NCBI GenBank assembly: GCA_003209065.1
Contig: QCSX01000003.1
Span: 1-64,000 of the forward strand
Reading direction: 5' to 3'
From: Prochlorococcus sp. AG-670-N10
GTDB lineage: Bacteria > Cyanobacteriota > Cyanobacteriia > PCC-6307 > Cyanobiaceae
Length of the DNA: 64,000 nucleotides
Position numbers and translations under genes: made by a program. Every line of letters begins with the position of its first letter. Within the stretch, counting starts at the first letter, position 1. Positions 12,542 through 23,051 of the stretch are shown here, in pieces. The notes below the pieces were generated by a model. It saw only the letters and a program-made list of their open reading frames with translations, did no database searches and was not told the origin of the DNA.

Positions 12542-12689
12542 TATCAATTCCTATATCAATACTTTCTTTTAAATTTATTAAACAAAAATGTGTTGAATTC
12601 AGCTCAAATAATTTTGCGTAATCAAGACACGCTTCTCTATCAGAGTTAACAAATCTCAACACCCCATCTTTGTCGTAAAGTCCATACAT
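12504..12689 (-). CDS. Small conserved hypothetical protein (61 aa)
   Basis: MYGLYDKDGVLRFVNSDREACLDYAKLFEL looks globular; overlaps the 3' end of the convergent regulator. Confidence 0.55.
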   Translation of the reverse strand: MYGLYDKDGVLRFVNSDREACLDYAKLFELNSTHFCLINLKESIDIGIDINLDLNQATNNN

Positions 12690-12758
12690 ATCTAAAGTTT
12701 AAAATTTATTGCTGATATATAAAATATAAAGGAATAGTGAGCTTTTTGGATAGTTTAT

Positions 12759-13247
12759 TTAGAAATTTTTTAAATCTTTGTTTTCCCATTTTGAGAAGGG
12801 ATGTTTTGTCAGACTAAGATTGGTAAAAATTTTAAGACCTGTAATTTCTCTCGATAAAAAAGGTGGTAGAATAACTACTTCTTTTTCTTCATTAAGCTCA
12901 ATTTCGGCAATTTCTAATGGGAAGTTTTTATCTTTGAAACAATCTATAATCCAATTTTGTTGATCAACTTCTAAAAAAAATCTTTCTTTTTTAATTATAT
13001 TTTTAAGTGTTGCCATGATTTTTTCACCTTCACTATTCGGAATTGTGTATTCAAATTCATAATTAGTAAAATTTTCTATATGTTTTTTAAGTGCAATTTT
13101 AAAGTTCTTCCCGTTAAATCTTATTCTTATGATCCAATCTTCTAAATTATATGAAAGATAGCCCTGCTCTATCAAAATTTTATTAGTAACAAAATTTTTC
13201 CATTGATCATTTTTTATAAGAAATCGTCTTTCTATTTCTAATGCCAT
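12759..13247 (-). CDS. CYTH-domain protein / triphosphate tunnel metalloenzyme
   Basis: N-terminal EIERRFLIK (ExExK) followed by RIRFNGKNFKIALKK. Confidence 0.85.
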   Translation of the reverse strand: MALEIERRFLIKNDQWKNFVTNKILIEQGYLSYNLEDWIIRIRFNGKNFKIALKKHIENFTNYEFEYTIPNSEGEKIMATLKNIIKKERFFLEVDQQNWIIDCFKDKNFPLEIAEIELNEEKEVVILPPFLSREITGLKIFTNLSLTKHPFSKWENKDLKNF

Positions 13248-14162
13248 TTAATTGCTTTGATTATTTTTTAATGATAAATCTCCTCTCCATTCAAGCTTTT
13301 TAATTAATGTAGTGTAGTATGAAATGCTCTTATTAAATTTAATCATTTTGCAGGGCTTTGTTACCTTATTAATTTCACAATAATCATTTTCTTTTATCGT
13401 CATACACTTTGATCCATCTTTCCAAAGTTTTATTTCTCTTTTATTTTTTTGAACAACTCTAATGATTACTTTACTTGTATCAGGAACAATAATTGGGCGG
13501 CTTGATAAGCTCATAGGACATATTGGATTTATTAAAAATGCATTTATTGAGGGGTGTACGATCGGACCTCCTGCTGCCATAGAGTATGCAGTGGAACCAG
13601 TTGAGGAAGAAATAATTAAGCCATCACCTTTATATTCGTTTACTTTTTCATTATCTATTTCGATTTGTATTTGATTGGTAGGAGAAATATCTTCTTCAAC
13701 AGATTTAAAATAAAAATCATTTAATGCATCATAGCTTTTAAGTATTTTTCTCTCTACATTATTTTCACTATTATAAACATCACAATGTAATCTGTTCCTA
13801 AAATCAATAATGAATTCTTCTTTTTCTAAAATTTTTATAAATGATTGATCAAATAAAAAATCTTTTTCTTGAGTCAAAAATCCTAAATTACCGCCAATAT
13901 TAAAACTTAGTAAAGGAATATCATAATTAACTAATGCATTAGCAGATTTAAGAACAGTGCCATCTCCTCCAAGAACAATTACTAAATCTGGTAATTTTGA
14001 AAGATTGGAAAAATAGCTTTCTAGTTGATTGTTATCAAAATCACTTTCTATCCTTTTTGATTTGATATTTCTATCTTTGAGAGTTCTTTCGCAAAATATG
14101 GATGAATCTTTAGCAGTAGAGCTATTAGAGCGATAAATGATAAACACAAATGAAAGTTTCAC
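13248..14162 (-). CDS. nadK: NAD(+) kinase
   Basis: GGDGT motif ([15 protein letters not shown]) and [26 protein letters not shown]. Confidence 0.93.
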   Translation of the reverse strand: MKLSFVFIIYRSNSSTAKDSSIFCERTLKDRNIKSKRIESDFDNNQLESYFSNLSKLPDLVIVLGGDGTVLKSANALVNYDIPLLSFNIGGNLGFLTQEKDFLFDQSFIKILEKEEFIIDFRNRLHCDVYNSENNVERKILKSYDALNDFYFKSVEEDISPTNQIQIEIDNEKVNEYKGDGLIISSSTGSTAYSMAAGGPIVHPSINAFLINPICPMSLSSRPIIVPDTSKVIIRVVQKNKREIKLWKDGSKCMTIKENDYCEINKVTKPCKMIKFNKSISYYTTLIKKLEWRGDLSLKNNQSN

Positions 14163-14171
14163 TTGATGCTT

Positions 14172-14492
14172 TTACCATTTTAATAAATTAAAACTTTCCA
14201 TATCTACAGTGACTCTATTTCTATAAAGAGATAATAATATAGCTAAACCTACAGCTGCTTCAGCTGCTGCTACTGTAATAACAAAAATAGTAAAAACTTG
14301 TCCTTGAATTAGATTATTATCTATATAAGAAGAGAAGGCCATCAAATTTATATTCACTGCATTTAACATTAATTCTATACTCATCAGGACTCTCACAGCA
14401 TTTCTGCTATTTAATAATCCCCAAATGCCAATACAAAATAACATTGAGGAAACTATTAAAAAAGCTTGTAGTGGTATGGATTCAAAATTCAT
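14172..14492 (-). CDS. ndhE: NAD(P)H-quinone oxidoreductase subunit 4L
   Basis: 106 aa NuoK-like, [17 protein letters not shown]; ndh operon context. Confidence 0.95.
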   Translation of the reverse strand: MNFESIPLQAFLIVSSMLFCIGIWGLLNSRNAVRVLMSIELMLNAVNINLMAFSSYIDNNLIQGQVFTIFVITVAAAEAAVGLAILLSLYRNRVTVDMESFNLLKW

Positions 14493-14493
14493 A

Positions 14494-15093
14494 TTAATTT
14501 TTTTTTATTAATAATGGTTCGCTTGATTTCTCAATCAGCTCTTGGTCTACAGGTAATCCTGTTGAAATATCTTCATTCATAACATCTCTTCTAGCTAAAA
14601 CTATAGCTCCAATCATGGCCATTAAAAGTAATACAGATGCTACTTCAAACGGGAGTAAATAATCACTAAATAAGTGTTCTCCAATTCTAATTGTAGATTC
14701 CTCGCCTATAGAAGTATTGGGATCTGATAAACCCCAAACATTTGATAAGTCAACTCTAATTAATAGACTTAGAAGAGTTAAACAAATTGAGGTTGATATA
14801 ATTCTTCTTGATTTAATATTATCGATAGGTTTTAAATCTTCTTTTTTATTAACTAACATAATTGCAAAAATTATTAGAACATTAACTGCTCCAACGTAAA
14901 CTAAAACTTGTGCTGCCGCAACAAAACTTGCGTTTAATAGCAGATATAAGCCTGCAACACTCATAAAGACTCCGCCAAGCAAGAATGCAGAGTAAACAAT
15001 ATTTTCTAGAAGGATGACTCCTAATGCTCCAACTATTACAACTAGAGATAACACTGAAAAACAAATTATTTGTGTTGTAAATGCTATTGACAT
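14494..15093 (-). CDS. ndhG: NAD(P)H-quinone oxidoreductase subunit J (chain 6)
   Basis: NuoJ-like, [24 protein letters not shown]. Confidence 0.95.
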   Translation of the reverse strand: MSIAFTTQIICFSVLSLVVIVGALGVILLENIVYSAFLLGGVFMSVAGLYLLLNASFVAAAQVLVYVGAVNVLIIFAIMLVNKKEDLKPIDNIKSRRIISTSICLTLLSLLIRVDLSNVWGLSDPNTSIGEESTIRIGEHLFSDYLLPFEVASVLLLMAMIGAIVLARRDVMNEDISTGLPVDQELIEKSSEPLLIKKN

Positions 15094-15106
15094 GTATTAA
15101 TTTAAA

Positions 15107-15733
15107 TTATTTGTTTGGTTTGACAGCGGTATCATTAGTATCATTTAATTCTGGTTTCATCCAATCATAAACTTCTTCTGGTAGTTTACCAACTCGAACA
15201 TCAGAGTTAGAAACTTCATGAGGATCCATAACTCCTTTAGGCAAATATGCTAATTCTCTAAGAGGTTTTACAGATGGATCAGTAGTAACATTTGTAGGGA
15301 GTCTACCTAATGCTATATTGTCAAAATTTAAATTATGTCTATCGAATGTAGCTAATTCATATTCTTCAGTCATAGATAAGCAATTTGTTGGACAATATTC
15401 AACACAATTCCCGCAAAAAATACATACTCCAAAGTCTATAGAATAATTTCTAAGTTCCTTTTTTTTAGTTTCTTTATTCATTACCCAGTCAACTACTGGA
15501 AGATTTATTGGACAAACGCGTACGCATACTTCACAGGCTATGCATTTATCAAATTCATAATGAATTCTTCCTCTATATCTTTCAGAAGGAATTAATTTCT
15601 CATAAGGGTATTGAACAGTAACAGGTCTTCTTCGGAGATGATCAAAAGTTACAGAAAGTCCATCATATAAATATTTGCCAGCGTTAAAGGCTTCTTTAAT
15701 ATAGCTGTTTACTTTTTGAAGAAAATCTTTCAT
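15107..15733 (-). CDS. ndhI: NAD(P)H-quinone oxidoreductase subunit I
   Basis: Two 4Fe-4S motifs: [12 protein letters not shown] and [12 protein letters not shown]. Confidence 0.96.
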   Translation of the reverse strand: MKDFLQKVNSYIKEAFNAGKYLYDGLSVTFDHLRRRPVTVQYPYEKLIPSERYRGRIHYEFDKCIACEVCVRVCPINLPVVDWVMNKETKKKELRNYSIDFGVCIFCGNCVEYCPTNCLSMTEEYELATFDRHNLNFDNIALGRLPTNVTTDPSVKPLRELAYLPKGVMDPHEVSNSDVRVGKLPEEVYDWMKPELNDTNDTAVKPNK

Positions 15734-15775
15734 TTGAAGAATTTACCAAGTTAATTTATTCTAATGGATTAATTT

Positions 15776-15803
15776 AATGTTTAAGTATATGTACTTAAAC
15801 ATT
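15776..15803. repeat. Perfect inverted repeat AATGTTTAAGTA-TATG-TACTTAAACATT (13 bp including the flanking T15775/A15804 pair)
   Basis: Read directly from sequence; overlaps the ndhA stop codon (complement of TTA at 15802-15804) in the ndhA/ndhI gap. Confidence 0.9.
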
Positions 15804-16962
15804 ATCCACCAAAAAATTGAGGGAAAGCTAATTTTAGTCCTGCAGTAACAAGAAGATTAGCAAGAGAAATGGGTAAAAGGAATTTCCATCCTAAATCTAG
15901 AAGTTGATCTATTCTCACCCTTGGAGTTGTCCAACGCAATAATATAGCAATAAAAACTAATAGATATGCTTTGAGAACAGTCATTATGATTCCTATAGAG
16001 GCTGTGAAAACTTGGATCACTGGAGCATTAATTGGAAGATTTAGAACTTTAGCAATTATCTCAACAGGAATAGGAAAGCCCCATCCACCTAAATAAAGTA
16101 TGGATACCAATAATGCGGATAAGATTAAATTTATATAGCTGCCTAAATAAAATAAAGCAAATTTCATTCCAGCATATTCAGTTTGATAACCTGCTACTAA
16201 TTCTTCCTCAGCTTCTGGTAAGTCAAATGGTAATCTTTCGCATTCAGCAAGAGCACATATCCAAAAAATTACAAATCCAATAGGTTGCCTCCATATATTC
16301 CAACTTAATATTCCAGCGCCACTTTGTTGATTAACAATATCAACAGTGCTAAGAGAATTTGTCATCAAAACAATAGCTAGTACAGACAAAGCTAGGGGTA
16401 TTTCATAGCTTATAGATTGAGCAGCAGCTCTTAATCCTCCTAATAGTGAATATTTATTATTTGAGGCGTATCCACTCATAAGAAGACCAATAGGTTGAAT
16501 ACTACTAAGAGCTATCCAAAGAAAGATTCCAATACCAACGTTACTAATAAGTAAGTTTTGGCCAAAAGGAACAATTAACCAGGAGAGAATAACAGGTACT
16601 AATACCAATATTGGTCCTGCAGTGAAGAGGACCGAATCTGCTTTTGCAGGAATAATATCTTCTTTAACAAGTAATTTAAGACCGTCTGCAATTGGTTGAA
16701 GAACTCCTAAAGCGCCTGCATATTCCGGACCTATTCTTTGTTGAGCAGCTGCTGATATTTTTCTTTCTAACCAAACGGTAACCAATACACCAACTACTGC
16801 TGATACCAAAACTAATAACATTGGTAAAGGAAGCCAAACTATATGAGCAAGTTCACTTGAGAGGCCAAATCCCTTTAAGATTTCATTAAAACTATATTCA
16901 AGGTCTAATCCGGAGTTCAAAACTTTGTTGTTATTTACTTTATAGATTAACTCTTCATTCAC
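15802..16962 (-). CDS. ndhA: NAD(P)H-quinone oxidoreductase subunit 1
   Basis: NuoH motifs: [56 protein letters not shown]. Confidence 0.96.
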   Translation of the reverse strand: MNEELIYKVNNNKVLNSGLDLEYSFNEILKGFGLSSELAHIVWLPLPMLLVLVSAVVGVLVTVWLERKISAAAQQRIGPEYAGALGVLQPIADGLKLLVKEDIIPAKADSVLFTAGPILVLVPVILSWLIVPFGQNLLISNVGIGIFLWIALSSIQPIGLLMSGYASNNKYSLLGGLRAAAQSISYEIPLALSVLAIVLMTNSLSTVDIVNQQSGAGILSWNIWRQPIGFVIFWICALAECERLPFDLPEAEEELVAGYQTEYAGMKFALFYLGSYINLILSALLVSILYLGGWGFPIPVEIIAKVLNLPINAPVIQVFTASIGIIMTVLKAYLLVFIAILLRWTTPRVRIDQLLDLGWKFLLPISLANLLVTAGLKLAFPQFFGG

Positions 16963-16995
16963 TAAATGTGTGTTTTTTATGAAAAGCTGAAAATA

Positions 16996-18141
16996 TTATT
17001 TTCTATTTTCTAAAGTTATCCAATCTCTTGGAGACGAACCGGTATAAATTTGAGATGGTCTAAAAATTCTGTTGGCTCCTAATTGTTCCCTCCAGTGAGC
17101 TAACCAACCTGCTACTCTTGATATTGCAAAAATAGGAGTAAACAAATCGCGTGGGATCCCAAGCTTTCTGTAAACAAGGCCAGAATAGAAATCAACATTT
17201 GGGAAAATACCTTTACAGCCTAGTCTTGGGATTGCCTCTAACTCTAATTTTTTAGCAACTTCGTACATTTCATCTTTGCCAAATCTGATGAAAAGCTCCT
17301 CTGCTAATTTCTGAAGAATAATTGCTCGGGGATCTTTAACTTTGTACTCTCTATGACCGAAGCCCATTATTTTACTTTTATTTTGAATCGCATCCTCTAG
17401 AAAAGAAGCAGCTTTTTCTGGAGTTTTAATAACTTCTAGCATGGCAATCACATCTTCATTTGCTCCTCCATGAAGAGGACCCGCTAATGTTCCTACTGCA
17501 GAGGCAATTACCGCGTATGGGTCGGTAAGGGTGCTAGCAGTAACTCTAGCGCTAAAAGTACTTGCGTTTAAGCTATGTTCTGCATGAAGAATTAAACACC
17601 TATCAAAAACTTTTGCAGCTATGGGATCTTGTTCTTTCTCAGTTAGCATGTAAAGAAAATTTGATGAGTAAGATAAATCATCCCTAGGTTGAATAGGATC
17701 TTGTCCTTTTCTTATAAGTTGAAATGCGGCAATCATCGTTGGAATTTTTGCAATGAGTCTTATCACTGCGTTATAGATATATTTGGGATCGTCTATCGCT
17801 CTTCTTGAGTAGAAAAGACCAAGAGAGGCGGCGCTAGATTGCAGAGCGTCCATTGGATGACCCGTAGCAGGAAAACATTTCATCATATCTCTTACTCTGA
17901 AGCTTAATCTTCGATGCATCTGTACTTCTTGTTCGAAATCCCTTAGTTCTGTTGCTGAAGGTAAATCTCCCCAAATTAACAGAAAAGCAGTTTCTAAGAA
18001 ACTACTTTTCTGTGCTAATTCTTCAATTGAGTAGCCTCTATATAATAATTTCCCTTTTTTACCGTCAATATCACATATTGATGAATTAGTTACAGGGACA
18101 CCTTCTAATCCTGGTTTTAAAATTAGTTTGTTAGTATCCAA
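16996..18141 (-). CDS. gltA: Citrate synthase
   Basis: HGGANEDVI, GFGHREYKVKDPRA; full-length citrate synthase pattern. Confidence 0.95.
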   Translation of the reverse strand: MDTNKLILKPGLEGVPVTNSSICDIDGKKGKLLYRGYSIEELAQKSSFLETAFLLIWGDLPSATELRDFEQEVQMHRRLSFRVRDMMKCFPATGHPMDALQSSAASLGLFYSRRAIDDPKYIYNAVIRLIAKIPTMIAAFQLIRKGQDPIQPRDDLSYSSNFLYMLTEKEQDPIAAKVFDRCLILHAEHSLNASTFSARVTASTLTDPYAVIASAVGTLAGPLHGGANEDVIAMLEVIKTPEKAASFLEDAIQNKSKIMGFGHREYKVKDPRAIILQKLAEELFIRFGKDEMYEVAKKLELEAIPRLGCKGIFPNVDFYSGLVYRKLGIPRDLFTPIFAISRVAGWLAHWREQLGANRIFRPSQIYTGSSPRDWITLENRK

Positions 18142-18220
18142 AACTGTAATGCGATATGAATCCTTTATAGATCTAAGATAGTCAAATAATTTTTAGTTAA
18201 CCATAAGATATCAATCAAAT

Positions 18221-19690
18221 TTAATTATTAAATATTTTTAAATTAGTTTCTGCATAATAAACAGGAGCTGTTTCAGGAATAGATTGCTTTATTATTGCTT
18301 TAAATTCTATGATTGATAAATTAATTACATTTTTAAAAAAGTAATTAATGTTTTCAAAATAAGAGACATTTTCAGGTTGAATAGAGTAAGGATTTTTAAG
18401 ATTTATTTTTTTATTTAGAAAATATTTAGCAATTCTATCCCCTCTTAAACTAAAGAATTCTTTTGAAATTAAATCTATATCTGTTTGATTTACCAACGAA
18501 TTACTCATAAAGTTTAGATTATCAGTCTGCACTAAAAAAATCTTTTTATAGTTAGACTGTTTGATAATATTTTCTTCTTTTTTAAGCCTATCTTTTGAAT
18601 ATATTGTATAAATATTATTATTATTTTCTAAACTATTCTTATTAAAATCTTCTAATAATTTTATGTTCTCAATAGAAAAATTTTTTTTATCATATATTAC
18701 TAACCAATTATTATCAGAACTTAAAAAAAGTATATTTTGTTTTGATTTAATATTTAATTCTTCAATAATATCTTTCTCAAAACTATTTATTTCGATATTA
18801 TCAAGATATTTATTAGAATCTAATAAATTATTATAAATGGATATCTGATAGTTTTTTTTATCTAATGTATTAACTATATCCATGTTGTTGTAAGATAGCA
18901 TATCTGAATTTTGGTTATTATTAACTAAATATGATTTTAATATAATTTGCTTATCATTAAACTCAAATAAAGTTACTAAATAGTCCTCTTTTTTTAGAGA
19001 ATAATTTGAATTATTTAATAGTTCATTTGTTTTAAAATTATTAGTTAAAAAGATATTATGTTCATTTTTAAAATTATTCAATACTTTTTTAAAAGAGATA
19101 TATTTTTTTTCAATATCTTTATCAAAATTAATTGATTGCAATGCATCAAGTATTAAAGCTTTAGTGGAGGAAGTAATAATATAATTATCATTAGTTCGAT
19201 AAATATATTTTAAATAATTTAATTTATTTTCTCTGAAAATTTTAATTAATTTATCAGGCTCATCAATTTTATTGGGAAGATTTAAAATATCATCTATATC
19301 TTTCCCCTCCTTAATTTTGAATATTATTAAAACATCATCTATATCTTTATCTTTATTGTCGTAGGTGGTTATTGTAAACTCATTATTATAAATATCTTCT
19401 AGTTTGTTCATGCCTAAATCTATGCCTAAGTAAGCTAATAAACTATTTTTTATCACAAGAAGCTCATCTTGATTATTTGTTTCAAAGTTTTTTCTTATAT
19501 GGTTAGTTATTTCTGAGCTCTTAGTATTTGAAATGAAAAATGTTTTATTATCTTTCGGTAAGTACTTCAAAATTTTTAATTCTGAAATATCATCTTGGCT
19601 TACTTTATTTAAACTAAAAGAAACTTCTTCAAATCCAAAAATACAGCATAGCGTTAATATTGTTATTACAGTAAAGTATTTAATATTCAT
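18221..19690 (-). CDS. Exported/anchored hypothetical protein, DUF3352-like
   Basis: N-terminal hydrophobic segment (YFTVITILTLCCIFGF), Asn/Lys-rich long ORF; family assignment tentative. Confidence 0.7.
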   Translation of the reverse strand: MNIKYFTVITILTLCCIFGFEEVSFSLNKVSQDDISELKILKYLPKDNKTFFISNTKSSEITNHIRKNFETNNQDELLVIKNSLLAYLGIDLGMNKLEDIYNNEFTITTYDNKDKDIDDVLIIFKIKEGKDIDDILNLPNKIDEPDKLIKIFRENKLNYLKYIYRTNDNYIITSSTKALILDALQSINFDKDIEKKYISFKKVLNNFKNEHNIFLTNNFKTNELLNNSNYSLKKEDYLVTLFEFNDKQIILKSYLVNNNQNSDMLSYNNMDIVNTLDKKNYQISIYNNLLDSNKYLDNIEINSFEKDIIEELNIKSKQNILFLSSDNNWLVIYDKKNFSIENIKLLEDFNKNSLENNNNIYTIYSKDRLKKEENIIKQSNYKKIFLVQTDNLNFMSNSLVNQTDIDLISKEFFSLRGDRIAKYFLNKKINLKNPYSIQPENVSYFENINYFFKNVINLSIIEFKAIIKQSIPETAPVYYAETNLKIFNN

Positions 19691-19718
19691 TTTTATTTTT
19701 ATTTTTATTTTATTTTTA
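19689..19718. repeat. Short tandem repeat: (ATTTTT)3-ATTTT-ATTTTT
   Basis: Read directly from 19689-19718; abuts and partly overlaps the ATG (complement of 19688-19690) of the downstream minus-strand gene. Confidence 0.9.
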
Positions 19719-19783
19719 ACAATAAACGTGTTCTTGTAACCTTACTTATAAAATTGTTAATATCAAGTACTTATTTCTAACAA

Positions 19784-20134
19784 TTGGGAAATTATCCGAA
19801 AACTTTAAATGCTTTTGAACTTAATGAATGGTTTAATTCTGAAGATGAAAATCCTATTATTATTGATGTTAGAGAGGATTCAGAACTTGAAATTGCTTGT
19901 TTCCCTAAGGAATTTTTACATTTACCAATAAGTAAAGTTTCGGCAGAGTACGTAAAAACAAAAATTAGTGATGAAAAAGAAAAAAAAATTGTTGTTATAT
20001 GTCATGCCGGTATCAGAAGTTTTAATTTTGGACAATGGTTATTGGATAACAATATCGTAAATGAGATTTGGAATCTTGAAGAGGGTATAGATGGATGGAG
20101 TAAGTATATTGATCAAACAATTCCTAGATATTAG
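19784..20134 (+). CDS. Rhodanese-like domain protein
   Basis: IIIDVREDSELEIACFP and VVICHAGIRSFNFGQWL (catalytic Cys loop); TTG start. Confidence 0.88.
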   Translation: MGNYPKTLNAFELNEWFNSEDENPIIIDVREDSELEIACFPKEFLHLPISKVSAEYVKTKISDEKEKKIVVICHAGIRSFNFGQWLLDNNIVNEIWNLEEGIDGWSKYIDQTIPRY

Positions 20135-21379
20135 TTACACAATATCCAAAGATGAAGCCACAGTATTAACATCCTTATCCCCTCTACCAGAACAATTAAT
20201 TACTATTTCTGTATCTTTATCTAAGGTAGGACATAATTTTTCTAACCATGCAAAGGCATGAGCTGTTTCGAGCGCAGGGATAATTCCCTCTAGTTCACTA
20301 ACTAGCTTCAAAGCGTCTAAAGCTTCTGTGTCAGTAACAGAACCATATTCTGCTCTACCTATATCTTTTAAATAACTATGTTCAGGACCTACCCCAGGAT
20401 AATCAAGACCTGCACTTATAGAATGTGCTTCTTGTACTTGACCATCCTTATCTTGTAAAAGAAGACTCATTGATCCATGTAAAATTCCTACGGATCCTTT
20501 AGTAATAGTCGCGGCATGTTTTTCAGTATTGACTCCGCTTCCTGCCGCTTCAACTCCAATCAGTCGAACTGATTTTTCTTTTACGAATGGATGAAAAAGA
20601 CCCATTGCATTTGACCCTCCACCTACACAAGCAAGCAAAATGTCAGGTAATGATCCAAATGATTCTAGACATTGTTTTTTAGCTTCTTCTCCTATAACTG
20701 CATGGAAATCTCTAACAATCATTGGGAATGGGTGTGGTCCGGCAACTGAACCCAAAATATAGTGTGTTGTTTCTACATTGGATACCCAATCCCTTATAGC
20801 TTCACTAGTTGCATCTTTAAGAGTTGCAGTACCTGAAGTGACAACTTTAACTTCTGCACCTAAAAGTTTCATCCGAAAGACGTTTAATGATTGTCTTTTT
20901 ATATCTTCTGCCCCCATATAGATAATGCATTTCAAACCAAATCTCGCACATACAGTAGCAGTAGCAACTCCGTGTTGCCCAGCACCTGTTTCTGCAATTA
21001 TTCTTTGTTTACCCATTCTTATCGCTAGTAAAGCTTGACCTAATGCATTATTGATTTTGTGCGCACCAGTATGATTTAGGTCTTCTCTTTTGAGCCATAT
21101 CCTGCAGGTAGATGTTTTTGTTTGGTAATGTTCAGTAAGTCTTTTAGCTTCATATAATGGGGTCTCTCTTCCTACATAAGTTTTCAGCAAATGATTTAAT
21201 TCATTAACAAATTGTTTATCTTTCCATGCATCAGACGCTGCTTCTTCCAGTTCAAAAAGAGCTGGCATTAGTGTCTCAGGGACATATTGGCCTCCATATT
21301 TTCCAAATCTTCCTTCATTTGAAGGTTGATTTAAATCATCATTATTACTTTGATTCTGACGAGAAATTGTACTTACCAA
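20135..21379 (-). CDS. trpB: Tryptophan synthase beta chain
   Basis: [43 protein letters not shown]. Confidence 0.97.
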   Translation of the reverse strand: MVSTISRQNQSNNDDLNQPSNEGRFGKYGGQYVPETLMPALFELEEAASDAWKDKQFVNELNHLLKTYVGRETPLYEAKRLTEHYQTKTSTCRIWLKREDLNHTGAHKINNALGQALLAIRMGKQRIIAETGAGQHGVATATVCARFGLKCIIYMGAEDIKRQSLNVFRMKLLGAEVKVVTSGTATLKDATSEAIRDWVSNVETTHYILGSVAGPHPFPMIVRDFHAVIGEEAKKQCLESFGSLPDILLACVGGGSNAMGLFHPFVKEKSVRLIGVEAAGSGVNTEKHAATITKGSVGILHGSMSLLLQDKDGQVQEAHSISAGLDYPGVGPEHSYLKDIGRAEYGSVTDTEALDALKLVSELEGIIPALETAHAFAWLEKLCPTLDKDTEIVINCSGRGDKDVNTVASSLDIV

Positions 21380-21426
21380 TTTTTTATAGTATAAGTATGG
21401 ACTAACTATAGATTATAAAAAAAATA

Positions 21427-21729
21427 ATGGGGAAAAAAAATTGGATTGAATTTGATAACCAAGAAAATATTTATCAAGAGAAACCTAAAGAAGAGAATTT
21501 TAAAAATATTTCAAAAATAAATATCTCAAAACAAAAAAAGGGTAAAAAAGGTAAAACCATTACTTTAATAAAAGGTTTAGCTATTAGAAATGAAATAGAA
21601 GTTAAGGAATTACTAAAAAAAATGAAAGTTTTTTGTGGTACTGGAGGAACTGTAGTAGGGGAAGATATTCAATTGCAAGGAGATATGGTAAACAAATCAA
21701 TTGAGTTTCTTCGCAAAGAAGGATTTTAA
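21427..21729 (+). CDS. SUI1/YciH-family translation initiation factor-like protein
   Basis: KTITLIKGL...KVFCGTGGTVVGEDIQLQGD matches the SUI1/YciH core. Confidence 0.9.
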   Translation: MGKKNWIEFDNQENIYQEKPKEENFKNISKINISKQKKGKKGKTITLIKGLAIRNEIEVKELLKKMKVFCGTGGTVVGEDIQLQGDMVNKSIEFLRKEGF

Positions 21730-21781
21730 AATTTATGAGTCAAGAGTTAAAATAGATTTCTACTTTTAGAAACATAAAAAG

Positions 21782-22408
21782 ATGACGGAACTAAATCAAA
21801 AAAATTCAGGAAAAAATATAAAATGGCACAATTTAACTATTGATAGAAATAAGTTAGAAAAAATGAGAGGACATAAAGGAATGGTAATTTGGTTTACAGG
21901 TTTATCAGGGTCTGGGAAAAGTACCTTAGCCAATGCAGTTAATGAGGTTTTGCACTTGGATGGTTTTTCAACTTATTTATTAGACGGAGATAATATTAGA
22001 CATGGTTTATGCAAGGATCTTGGATTTTCTGATGAAGATAGGGAAGAAAACATAAGAAGAATTGGAGAAGTAGCTAATTTATTTATGAATGCCGGAATCA
22101 TAACTATTACAGCATTTGTCTCCCCTTTCATTAGTGATAGAAATAAGGTTAGAAAAATTATAGGATCAAAGGATTTTATTGAAGTATATTGCGCTGCAGA
22201 TATTGAAGTATGTGAGAGTAGAGATACTAAAGGTTTATATAAAAAAGCACGTTTAGGACAAATTAAAGAATTTACCGGGATATCTAGTCCCTATGAGGCA
22301 CCTGCAAATCCAGAAATAGTTGTTGATACAGGTTCCTTAGGTTTAAATGATTCTGTTGAAAAAGTTATTAATTATCTTAAAGAACAAAATTTACTTGAAA
22401 GAGTTTAA
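21782..22408 (+). CDS. cysC: Adenylylsulfate (APS) kinase
   Basis: P-loop GLSGSGKSTLANAV, LLDGDNIRHGLCKDLGFS. Confidence 0.95.
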   Translation: MTELNQKNSGKNIKWHNLTIDRNKLEKMRGHKGMVIWFTGLSGSGKSTLANAVNEVLHLDGFSTYLLDGDNIRHGLCKDLGFSDEDREENIRRIGEVANLFMNAGIITITAFVSPFISDRNKVRKIIGSKDFIEVYCAADIEVCESRDTKGLYKKARLGQIKEFTGISSPYEAPANPEIVVDTGSLGLNDSVEKVINYLKEQNLLERV

Positions 22409-22423
22409 TTTATAAAGAATCAT

Positions 22424-22960
22424 TTAGTCAGTTTTCAGATAATTATCAGCCCCAATATCAGACAATTTACTATTTTTAGCTCTTACTTGTGCATGGAGAT
22501 TCTCTCTAAATTTTTTAATTTTTACTCTTAAAGCCTTATCAAATAAACTAAGAATTTGAATTGCTAATAGACCAGCATTTTTTGCACCGTTTATTGCCAC
22601 TGTTGCTACGGGAATCCCTGCAGGCATTTGAATAATTGATAATAGGGAGTCAATTCCTTTTAAAGTTTTACTTTCTACTGGTACGCCTATGATGGGGATA
22701 TATGTGAGTGAAGCTAGCATGCCAGGCAGGTGAGCAGCTCCACCTGCCCCTGCAATAATTACTTTTATATTTTCTGATTCTGCTTTTTTTGCATATTCCA
22801 TCATCTCCATTGGGGTTCTATGTGCGGAAAGTATACAAACATCAGTTTCTATTCCAAATTCATTCAGTATATCAATTGCAGGTTTCAAAGTTTTTAGATC
22901 TGAATCACTTCCCATTACTACAGCAATTTTATAAATATTGCTGGAATTCAAGTCTGACAA
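22424..22960 (-). CDS. purE: N5-carboxyaminoimidazole ribonucleotide mutase
   Basis: [38 protein letters not shown]. Confidence 0.96.
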   Translation of the reverse strand: MSDLNSSNIYKIAVVMGSDSDLKTLKPAIDILNEFGIETDVCILSAHRTPMEMMEYAKKAESENIKVIIAGAGGAAHLPGMLASLTYIPIIGVPVESKTLKGIDSLLSIIQMPAGIPVATVAINGAKNAGLLAIQILSLFDKALRVKIKKFRENLHAQVRAKNSKLSDIGADNYLKTD

Positions 22961-22982
22961 AATAACAAATCAATTCTTTTCT

Positions 22983-23009
22983 TATAATGACGCGCAATTA
23001 CTTGTGCGC
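22983..23009 (+). promoter_or_regulatory. Candidate -10 (TATAAT, 22983-22988) followed by GC-rich stem GCGCA/TGCGC (22992-22996 / 23005-23009) upstream of chlM
   Basis: Read from sequence in the purE/chlM divergent gap; functional assignment inferred. Confidence 0.4.
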
Positions 23010-23051
23010 TAGTTAGCTAGTATTAAAAAGACTAATTTTGTATGAATTGTT

